DNA of 40,459 nt from an uncultured Lachnospiraceae bacterium (lineage in GTDB: Bacteria > Bacillota > Clostridia > Lachnospirales > Lachnospiraceae): contig CAMPAP010000110.1 in NCBI GenBank assembly GCA_946631935.1, positions 1-40,459 of the forward strand. Reading direction: 5' to 3'. The notes below the pieces were generated by a model that was not told where the DNA came from, did no database searches, and worked only from the letters and a program-made list of their open reading frames with translations. The position numbers and the translations under genes are program-made. Below, one piece after another: positions 23,754 through 30,332 of this stretch (position 1 is the stretch's first letter; every line of letters starts with the position of its first letter).

Positions 23754-24458
23754 TCAGTTTCCGACAGTCACAAGCGTGCCGTCCGGCACTGTATTATAAA
23801 GCCACATTGCATCAGGTACGGAAAGCCTTACGCAGCCAAGGGATGCGGGGCTTCCGAGAGCTGCAACTTCTTCGGGAATGGGCTGGGCATCTCCCTTATT
23901 TTTGAAGCATACGGTATGGAACATATATCCTCCTGTCCTGAATCTCATGGACCAGATAGCATAGGTTCCGTCAGCCATATATACCCATCCGCCCTTAGCG
24001 GTATGCTCATAGATCTTAAAGGTTCCTGTGGGAGTCCTGTGTCCCTCTCTTCCCACCGAGCAGATCATGGTCTTTATAAGATGGGAATATGTACCGTCCT
24101 CACCGGCTTCAAAAACATAAGTAAGGCATCCTGTGCGGTCGACCATAATGTAATAGGGAGAACCGTTAAACCGGACCCCTGTGGGAAGATAGATATACGC
24201 ATTTCCGTTTCCGGATATATTGTATGCGGCGCTGGGGGACCTGCCTTCATTTTTTCCAAAATGAATGTAATGCCAGTAAAGAGCATCCTTGTCATCCCCG
24301 GCAGAAGCATAAACATCCGGATTATTCCGGGCATAATATGCGGGATCGAACCAGTCAGGGATCGTCCCGGCGGGTTCGGCCGCATTAACCTGTGACCTGA
24401 AGAAAAGCACGCTAAATGCCAAAGCTGCGACTGTAAGTACTATTTTTATCTTTTTCAT
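23754..24458 (-). CDS. Secreted L,D-transpeptidase (YkuD) with FDPxYYA module
   Basis: 234 residues. Signal peptide MKKIKIVLTVAALAFSVLFF..VNAAEP (cleavage near AAE). Residues about 36-85 are one FDPAYYARNNPDVY..DALYWHYIHFGKNEGRSP module, like the two in the protein at 11412. Residues about 100-234 form a YkuD domain with TPTGTF, MFHTVCF and the catalytic SPASLGCVRL (Cys nucleophile). It probably makes 3-3 peptidoglycan cross-links or attaches proteins to the wall. AGGT 8 bases upstream of the ATG is a modest ribosome binding site; a palindrome ATGGCC-TAA-GGCCAT (24472-24486) lies in the leader. It is divergent from the DUF3048 lipoprotein gene. Confidence 0.92.
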   Translation of the reverse strand: MKKIKIVLTVAALAFSVLFFRSQVNAAEPAGTIPDWFDPAYYARNNPDVYASAGDDKDALYWHYIHFGKNEGRSPSAAYNISGNGNAYIYLPTGVRFNGSPYYIMVDRTGCLTYVFEAGEDGTYSHLIKTMICSVGREGHRTPTGTFKIYEHTAKGGWVYMADGTYAIWSMRFRTGGYMFHTVCFKNKGDAQPIPEEVAALGSPASLGCVRLSVPDAMWLYNTVPDGTLVTVGN

Positions 24459-24772
24459 TATCTATACCTGCATGGCCTAAGGCCATTATCCGTCCTTATT
24501 TTTTCCGACTTTTTTCGTCAGTTCGTCCACTTTAACATACTTTGATGCAGGGAACAATCGAATATATGTTTCCGGAAAAAGCTTGTTTACGTAATCTGAA
24601 AAAGAACAACAATATGTTGTATGAAACGAGTCAAAGTATTCTATACCTTGTAAAAAAAAAATAAATATTTTATAATACTCTTGTATGTCAATATGTTGGT
24701 GTTATTAACGCTGACAGGACAAATTACTGAGGCGCGTTTTTTACGCCAAAGCTACAAAAACTGGAGGATATT
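24459..24772. promoter_or_regulatory. Divergent 314-bp regulatory spacer with inverted repeats
   Basis: Contains no gene. Seen: ATGGCC-TAA-GGCCAT (24472-24486) in the L,D-transpeptidase leader; a long-range pair ATACTTTGA (24537-24545) and TCAAAGTAT (24631-24639) lying between the two promoter zones; and ACAACA-ATA-TGTTGT (24606-24620). The clear promoter is the rightward one at 24648-24676. A weak leftward candidate (TTGTTC, 17 bases, TAAAGT) lies near 24528-24556. Confidence 0.5.
24648..24676 (+). promoter_or_regulatory. Promoter of the DUF3048 lipoprotein gene
   Basis: -35 TTGTAA (24648-24653), 17-base A-rich spacer and -10 TATAAT (24671-24676). A leader of about 90 bases with small hairpins precedes the ATG at 24773. 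Confidence 0.82.
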
Positions 24773-25975
24773 ATGAAATCAAAGAAAGTTATCGCAATGA
24801 TCGCGATCGCAGCAATGACGGCATCTCTTACCGCCGGCTGCGGAAAAGAAGAGGCTGAGTCTCCTGCAGGCAACGCATTTGATTCACAGCCCATTGTCAC
24901 TGTTGACGACACTGCACCTGCTTCTACTGACACAGAGCCTGCTGAAGAGCCCGGTCTTGAGATGCCTGAAGGATGCTATGCTTCAGAGCTTACCGGTCTC
25001 CCCACTCCCAATGAGATCAAGGACCAGCGTCCCATTGCCGTAATGGTGGACAATGAGAAAACAGCTCTTCCCCACTACGAAGTTGCCGATGCCGACATCG
25101 TCTATGAGATCATGAACTCTACCGCAAACGACAGAGTCACCAGACTGATGTGCGTACGCAAGGACTGGAAGAACATCAAGCAGATGGGATCCATCCGTTC
25201 CACACGTCCCACCAACATTCCCCTTGCAGGTGAGTACAATGCGATCCTCATCCACGACGGTGGCCCCATCTATATCAATGACTATATCGCAAAAGCTTAC
25301 TGCGACCACCTTTCCAGCGGCTTCTGCCGTTTTGACAACGGAAAGAGCTGGGAGTACAAGGAGTATGTAACCGCTGAACCAACCCAGGGTGTAACCCTTA
25401 ACGGCGGAACAGCTACTTACGACGGACTTATCCAGCGTATCTCACAAGCTAACATCTCTCCCACCTACAATTCATATGCACCCAAGAGAGATACCCACTT
25501 TATCTTAAGAGATTACGGTGTTGACATGACTCCCACTGAAATGGGATACAAGGATGTAAAAGCAGCAAACGAGGTTTCCATCGGAACCTTTAAGCACACC
25601 CAGTCAACACTTAAGTACAATCCCGAGACCTCAACATATGATTATTATCTCTACGGAGAGCTTCAGAAGGATGCTGAGGACGGCGAGGTTGTAACCTTCA
25701 ACAACGTATTCCTTCAGAGCTGTGATTTCCATCAGTTCGATGAGCACGGATATCTTGTTTACTTCTACATGAGTGAAGAGCTTCAGGAAGGCTGGTATAT
25801 CACCAACGGAGAAGCTACCAAGGTTCACTGGCAGAGACAGATGCCCGATCCTTATCTTGATTATGACATCACCAAGTTCTATGACGAGAACGGCGATGAA
25901 GTCAAGATCAACCCCGGTAAGACCTATATCTCAATGGTTCCCAAGGACGGATGGAGCACCGTTAACATCAAGTGA
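24773..25975 (+). CDS. DUF3048 domain-containing lipoprotein (YerB-like)
   Basis: 400 residues. Lipoprotein signal with lipobox LTAGC (Cys about 23), then an acidic, Ala/Pro/Thr-rich linker to about residue 63. The DUF3048 domain follows: LTGLPTPNEIKDQRPIAVMVDNE, VYEIMNSTANDRVTRLMCV, MGSIRSTRPTNIPLAGEYNAILIHDGGP, and a C-terminal GKTYISMVPKDGWSTVNIK. This resembles Bacillus YerB; the family is extracellular and its biochemical role is unsettled. A strong TGGAGG ribosome binding site lies 6-7 bases upstream. Codon choice (CTTACC, CCC) looks like that of a highly expressed gene compared with its neighbours. Monocistronic, with a perfect terminator. Confidence 0.92.
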   Translation: MKSKKVIAMIAIAAMTASLTAGCGKEEAESPAGNAFDSQPIVTVDDTAPASTDTEPAEEPGLEMPEGCYASELTGLPTPNEIKDQRPIAVMVDNEKTALPHYEVADADIVYEIMNSTANDRVTRLMCVRKDWKNIKQMGSIRSTRPTNIPLAGEYNAILIHDGGPIYINDYIAKAYCDHLSSGFCRFDNGKSWEYKEYVTAEPTQGVTLNGGTATYDGLIQRISQANISPTYNSYAPKRDTHFILRDYGVDMTPTEMGYKDVKAANEVSIGTFKHTQSTLKYNPETSTYDYYLYGELQKDAEDGEVVTFNNVFLQSCDFHQFDEHGYLVYFYMSEELQEGWYITNGEATKVHWQRQMPDPYLDYDITKFYDENGDEVKINPGKTYISMVPKDGWSTVNIK

Positions 25976-26000
25976 TCTGAAGATAGTTAAAAGGTAATGC

Positions 26001-26033
26001 AAAAGACCGCAGCGTGCGCTGCGGTCTTTTTTT
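26001..26033. terminator. Bidirectional terminator between DUF3048 and murL
   Basis: AAAAGACCGCAGCG (26001-26014) and CGCTGCGGTCTTTT (26017-26030) are exact complements, followed by more Ts on the plus strand. With an A run on one side and a T run on the other it can serve both convergent genes. Confidence 0.95.
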
Positions 26034-26078
26034 CCTGATACGGACAGCTACCAGAATTCAATTTTTGCTCCATAAACC

Positions 26079-27428
26079 TTAAACTTCCTCGATGGCTTTT
26101 CTTAACCTGCTCTTAAAGACCGGAGGAACACTGTTTTCATCACACCATTCCTTCATCAGAACGCTCAAGGGATGTGAATTTAAGGAAGTGATCTCCTTTT
26201 TATATCTTTCGGTAAGAAGGCTCTTGCCGCCGGTTGCGATATAATTCTCCAGGCAGCTTACAACTTCACGCCTTGTTCCTACGCATTCAAAGGGTTTGTT
26301 TTCATTAAGCCCCACAAGCTCCCTGAAGTCCTCATCAAAGGATTCCTTATCAAGAAGCTTCTCACCAAAGATCCTTATAAGCTCATCTTCCGGAATAAAA
26401 GGACTGAGTATGATGTAGACAAAGAGGCACTTGGGACATGCACAGCACCATATGCCCTTCTTGCTTCCCCTGTTACAGGATCGGAACACATCAAAATATG
26501 CTTTTCCGCGCTTTGCAAAAATTCCCGCGATCTGAACCTCTGTGAAGGGACGGAGCAGTGAAAAATAGTGAATGTCCGAATCCGTAAGTCCCTCTATATA
26601 TTCATCAAAATCCTCTTCAAACTCATAGCTCTTGGAGTACTGATGATTGATCTTGGTTCCGGGTACGGTACTTTCATTTGCACTAGTCTCGTTGGAAAGT
26701 GCGATGTATTTGATTCCCTGGATATACGCGGTTATAACCGACGAAAAAGCAAATACCGCGGAAATGGGGATATGGCCGTTCATATACCCTTCCGCATTGA
26801 GCTCGATGATCTTTTGATCAAGGGTTCTTTTTGCGGTATAGACGCCTTTTTTGTGATCGCACTTATTTATTACATTAGTGGCGGTGTCGTTTTCGTTCAC
26901 CACATATGTAATGATATCCTCTCCTCTTAATATCTCAAGGCTCACTACAGAATCCTTGCCGCCTCCCACGGGAACAAGGCAGCCATCGTAAACCCTGTCA
27001 TCATGAAGAGGAACCGCTTCATCCACGGTCTCGCACTCAAATCTTACAAGCCTGTCCCTTGAAACATTGATGCCGTTCCTGTAGAGGAACTCTCCGAGAC
27101 CGTTGTAATAGAGTTTGCTCCACCAATCCTTCTGTGCGGAAGAAAGCTTGCCGCATTTTATCAGGACTCTCTCGGGGCAGACCGCCTTATAATAACTGAT
27201 GGTCTCAACAAGTCCCAGTGAAAAGATAAGGGATCTGAGTATGGGATCATTTATATCCACGCTTTTTCCCATAAGAGGAAATCTCCACTCAGGAGCAAAA
27301 TCCTTAAGTCCCGGGATGGAAAATCTGTATCTTATAAAAAGATCACCATCATCTATACGGCATTCGTATTTATTATATTCAAAGGTTGTATATAATTTTC
27401 TGAGATCATCAAACTGTTTCTGTGACAT
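26079..27428 (-). CDS. murL: UDP-MurNAc-L-Ala-L-Glu epimerase (MurL)
   Basis: 449 residues from the ATG at 27426-27428 (AGAGG 5 bases upstream; the longer frame overlaps the promoter). MurL, known from Xanthomonas, uses ATP to epimerise the terminal L-glutamate of UDP-MurNAc-L-Ala-L-Glu to D-glutamate. Visible family features: an N-terminal domain with LGLVETISYYKA and YYNGLGEFLYRNG; a PP-loop VPVGGGKDS (153-160); GYMNGHIPISAV; LSNETSANES (244-253); INHQYSKSYEFE; FRSCNR; WCCACPKC (327-334); and ENKPFECVG. The PP-loop with a Cys cluster also recalls QueC-type enzymes, but the other blocks fit MurL better. A Mur ligase lies about 2.5 kb away and an L,D-transpeptidase in between. Confidence is from recalled family similarity. 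Confidence 0.85.
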   Translation of the reverse strand: MSQKQFDDLRKLYTTFEYNKYECRIDDGDLFIRYRFSIPGLKDFAPEWRFPLMGKSVDINDPILRSLIFSLGLVETISYYKAVCPERVLIKCGKLSSAQKDWWSKLYYNGLGEFLYRNGINVSRDRLVRFECETVDEAVPLHDDRVYDGCLVPVGGGKDSVVSLEILRGEDIITYVVNENDTATNVINKCDHKKGVYTAKRTLDQKIIELNAEGYMNGHIPISAVFAFSSVITAYIQGIKYIALSNETSANESTVPGTKINHQYSKSYEFEEDFDEYIEGLTDSDIHYFSLLRPFTEVQIAGIFAKRGKAYFDVFRSCNRGSKKGIWCCACPKCLFVYIILSPFIPEDELIRIFGEKLLDKESFDEDFRELVGLNENKPFECVGTRREVVSCLENYIATGGKSLLTERYKKEITSLNSHPLSVLMKEWCDENSVPPVFKSRLRKAIEEV

Positions 27429-27485
27429 ATATGCCTCTTTTTTATGAGTTTTAGTGCGTTTTCTACGAAAAAAAATCACTTAAAC

Positions 27486-27494
27486 ATTTTACCA
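27486..27494 (-). promoter_or_regulatory. Extended -10 promoter of murL
   Basis: TGGTAAAAT on the minus strand, an extended -10 box about 60 bases upstream of the murL ATG. No good -35 is seen. It lies downstream of the codons that would extend the protein, supporting the shorter start. Confidence 0.5.
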
Positions 27495-27657
27495 TAAATT
27501 TCAAAGTTCGGCACCTGCGCCTTTCTATTTCCCAAAAATTCCTTTTTCGGGATTTTTCAGTTTTCCGTAAAGACTTCCGATTTTTCACAAAGTATTCTTT
27601 GAGGTTTTCCGTATTTTAACATCGTGTAAATCCGGGATGCGTTGTATAATGATACTT

Positions 27658-28974
27658 ATGAAAAAAGGAACAAGATGCACAATCTGTACAGGATGCGGAA
27701 GATGTTTCGGAGAATTTGAAAAAAAGATCAACATTCTCTCTTTTTCGGATGCAGATATAAGGGATGCCAAAAAGCCTGATGCAGCAAAGAGCAAAGCAGC
27801 AAGCCTTCCGGCTCCTGTTATCTGTACGGATATCGGAACCACCACCATTGCAATGGTTCTTCTTGATAAAGACGGTAAAGCATTAGATTCATATACTGCC
27901 GTCAATCCTCAGGGAAAATACGGAGCAGATGTATTATCCAGGATAAAAGCCGCATCAGATCCCGGATCACTCGAAGATATGAAGCATCTTGTAAGAGATG
28001 TACTTAAAGATGGCGTGCGTAAGTTTGCAGGTTTTCTTAAAGTATCTGACCCTTCCACTGGTCATGCCACTGATCATACATCTGTATCTTTCGGCGATCC
28101 CGTCGGTGATAGGACCACTGATACAGGCTCTGATACGGTCGCTGATACGGTGGAAGATATGTGTGTTTCTCCCGAGATGTACATAGCGGCAAATACTACA
28201 ATGGTCTATCTTCTCATGGGGTATGACCCATCAGAACTGGGATCCGCGCCCTTTACGGCAAGCCATACAGATGGTGAGGATTTTCAGTTAGAAAGCCAGG
28301 GACTAAAGGTTAACTGCCACGTACTTCCGGGATTCTCAGCTTTTGTGGGACCGGACATCTACGCAGGCATACTGGCCACAGAAATGGCCGGATCCGAAGA
28401 TTACACGCTTCTTTGCGATCTTGGAACAAACGGAGAGATTGCTCTCGGAAACAGCGAAAAACTGTATGTCACGGCAACCGCCGCAGGCCCCGCATTTGAA
28501 GGCGGTCCCTTAAAGGGCATATGGGGTGCCGATATCATAAAGATCGCGGCCCTGATGTTAAAAGAAGGAAAAATGGACCGGACAGGACTTCTTTCTGATC
28601 CTTATTTTGAAAAAGGTATCACTGCGGGAAATGTAAACCTTACACAGGATTCCATCAGAGCTCTTCAGCTTGCCAAGGGCGCCATGAAAGCAGGCATAGA
28701 TATCATCTGCAAAAAAGCCGGGATTAATTTTCATGATATCTCCCGCTGCATCCTTTCCGGAGGATTCGGTTATTACCTTGACCCTGAGGATGCGGCAGAA
28801 ATAAACCTTTTACCTTCTGAACTTTTAGGCATCTGCACAGCCGGCGGAAATACGGCTCTTTCCGGCTGCCTTTACTATGCCCTGGGCAAAAGAGTAAATA
28901 AAAAAGCCGAAGTCATCAACTTAGCTGACGAATCCGGCTTTAACGATCTGTATATGAATTCTCTTAATTTCTGA
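27658..28974 (+). CDS. RACo-like ASKHA reductive activator with 4-Cys N-terminus
   Basis: 438 residues from ATG 27658 (in-frame ATGs also at 27637 and 27649). The C-terminal body is a DUF4445/RACo ASKHA ATPase: CTDIGTTTIAMVLLDKDG, NPQGKYGADVLSRI, YIAANTTMVYLLMG, LLCDLGTNGEIALGN, GPAFEGGPLKGIWGAD and ILSGGFGYYLDPEDA. These proteins reductively activate corrinoid proteins using ATP. Typical members start with a plant-type 2Fe-2S ferredoxin domain. This one instead has a short CTICTGCGRC motif (Cys-x2-Cys-x2-Cys-x2-Cys, residues 7-16), suggesting a 4Fe-4S centre. A Thr/Asp-rich stretch (about residues 128-168) looks like an inserted linker. No corrinoid or methyltransferase gene is nearby. No ribosome binding site precedes the start; TATAAT at 27645-27650 would give a leaderless message. 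Confidence 0.82.
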   Translation: MKKGTRCTICTGCGRCFGEFEKKINILSFSDADIRDAKKPDAAKSKAASLPAPVICTDIGTTTIAMVLLDKDGKALDSYTAVNPQGKYGADVLSRIKAASDPGSLEDMKHLVRDVLKDGVRKFAGFLKVSDPSTGHATDHTSVSFGDPVGDRTTDTGSDTVADTVEDMCVSPEMYIAANTTMVYLLMGYDPSELGSAPFTASHTDGEDFQLESQGLKVNCHVLPGFSAFVGPDIYAGILATEMAGSEDYTLLCDLGTNGEIALGNSEKLYVTATAAGPAFEGGPLKGIWGADIIKIAALMLKEGKMDRTGLLSDPYFEKGITAGNVNLTQDSIRALQLAKGAMKAGIDIICKKAGINFHDISRCILSGGFGYYLDPEDAAEINLLPSELLGICTAGGNTALSGCLYYALGKRVNKKAEVINLADESGFNDLYMNSLNF

Positions 28975-28976
28975 TA

Positions 28977-30128
28977 TCAGTATCCGCTGATGTAGATTGC
29001 AGGTCTTACTCCCACAGTATCTGACGTTACTGAAAGGGAATCTGCGCAGCCTGCAAGTCCGTCGGAATTTACCCTGCATGCATACTTTCCGTCAAACCCG
29101 GGAGTCCTCAGCCACCATGCACTGCCCTTTCTTCCAATGTATTTTTCATCATAACCAAGAAGCTCGTATTTTTCCGTAAATGCATCTTCATCAAATGCAT
29201 TATCGAAAACTCCTTTTTCCGAGGCATATTTGGTGGGCTTTACAATAAGAAGCTGACTGTATCCGAGGTCATATCTTCCCATGTCATCGGGCTCTTCTTC
29301 GCTGTACCAGGTATCAAATTCAAACCTTTCCTTAAGTTCGGAAACGCTGAGGCAAAAAACCTTGTCACCCGTCAGGCTTCCGGCAGGCGTGCCCCATCTT
29401 GTATTATCCTCATTCTGAAGGGATACTGTATTGATCCTTAACTTTTCTTCCGCTGTAAAGGCGGTATTCAGGAAATCATCATTGAGCCATTTTCTAATGG
29501 AACTGGTCTCCCAGGTTACTTCTTCATCAGTATCATTATACGGAACACAGTCTAAAACATACTTACTGATAAGAAGGATGCCTCTGTCCTCAGTCGAAAG
29601 CACAAGCCAGTCAATGGGCTCGGCGCCGTTACTTTCATCTCCGTCCTGTTCATAGCTTCCGAAGGTTATGGAAAAACCGTTGTCTTCTTCCGGAACCTCA
29701 TCCTCAAGAAACATTGCGATCTTTTTGTTTTCTTCCATCTGGGCCATGCGCCTTGCTTCATACTCGGCTTTGTCGGCATCGAGTCTGTCTCTTACTGAAG
29801 TAAGCTCCGCCAGATACTGCTGCGACAGATCGTTTTCTTTTTTTAGCTCGTAAAGAACATAACCGAATACAACAGTCAGGGTTATGATCACCATCAGGAT
29901 CAGTACCTCGGCAGCGATAAAAAGATCCGCGATCTTTGTAACCTTCTTCCTGTCGTCATCAAACGAGTTGCTTTCGATCATGTCATTTACAACGGCATCA
30001 TCAAAGGAGACTTCCTCTTCAGCGGAAAGCACTTCCTTATCCCCGTCCCCGTTCATCGCAGCTTCGTTTATCTCTTCTGCTTTTTCTTCAGTTTTTTCTT
30101 CTGTTGCCATATTTTTTTCTTCAGACAT
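28977..30128 (-). CDS. DUF6273-domain membrane protein
   Basis: 383 residues from the ATG at 30126-30128. A highly acidic cytoplasmic N-terminus (about residues 1-65) is followed by one transmembrane helix (LFIAAEVLILMVIITLTVVFGYVLY), a coiled-coil-like segment (ELKKENDLSQQYLAELTSVRDRLDADKAEYEARR), then an extracellular DUF6273 domain: ITFGSYEQDGDESNGAEPIDWLVLS, LLISKYVLDCVPYN, TWETSSIRKWLNDDFL, GSAWWLRTPGF and VGVRPAIYI. The domain is common in Firmicute surface proteins; its role is not known. The longer frame (to 30191) starts upstream of the promoter and is rejected. Only two bases separate its stop from that of the convergent RACo-like gene. Confidence 0.85.
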   Translation of the reverse strand: MSEEKNMATEEKTEEKAEEINEAAMNGDGDKEVLSAEEEVSFDDAVVNDMIESNSFDDDRKKVTKIADLFIAAEVLILMVIITLTVVFGYVLYELKKENDLSQQYLAELTSVRDRLDADKAEYEARRMAQMEENKKIAMFLEDEVPEEDNGFSITFGSYEQDGDESNGAEPIDWLVLSTEDRGILLISKYVLDCVPYNDTDEEVTWETSSIRKWLNDDFLNTAFTAEEKLRINTVSLQNEDNTRWGTPAGSLTGDKVFCLSVSELKERFEFDTWYSEEEPDDMGRYDLGYSQLLIVKPTKYASEKGVFDNAFDEDAFTEKYELLGYDEKYIGRKGSAWWLRTPGFDGKYACRVNSDGLAGCADSLSVTSDTVGVRPAIYISGY

Positions 30129-30162
30129 GAGCTTCACCAAAAACACAGTCAAAATCCGTCTT

Positions 30163-30191
30163 ATTATATCCAAAACAGTGTGACCATGCAA
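30163..30191 (-). promoter_or_regulatory. Promoter of the DUF6273 gene
   Basis: -35 TTGCAT (30186-30191), 17-base spacer and -10 TATAAT (30163-30168) on the minus strand, divergent from the clpB promoter about 45 bases away. Confidence 0.78.
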
Positions 30192-30233
30192 GTGATGAAA
30201 ATATGATAAAATGTGAAAGCCGGCGCAAAAATG

Positions 30234-30262
30234 TTGACAAGTGAAAAAGTCGGTGTTATATT
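30234..30262 (+). promoter_or_regulatory. Promoter of clpB
   Basis: Consensus -35 TTGACA (30234-30239), 17-base spacer and -10 TATATT (30257-30262) with TG at the extended position. I see neither a CIRCE element nor a CtsR-type GGTCAAA repeat around it, so heat-shock control through HrcA or CtsR is not evident. Confidence 0.8.
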
Positions 30263-30332
30263 CCTAATAGAACAGACCGAACAATGCATTTTTTATTTTA
30301 CATGCATTCAACTCTGCAAAGGGAGGTGCCTT

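Noticed and set aside
26079..27428. QueC-type 7-cyano-7-deazaguanine synthase
   Set aside because: The PP-loop and Cys motif are shared, but the protein is twice as long as QueC and the other conserved blocks fit MurL; no other queuosine genes are nearby.
30213..30332. N-terminal extension of clpB
   Set aside because: The extra 40 codons overlap the clpB -35 and -10 boxes, and the AAAGGGAGG ribosome binding site belongs to the ATG at 30333.
30200..30332. CIRCE or CtsR operator upstream of clpB
   Set aside because: I looked for TTAGCACTC-N9-GAGTGCTAA and for paired GGTCAAA boxes and found neither.
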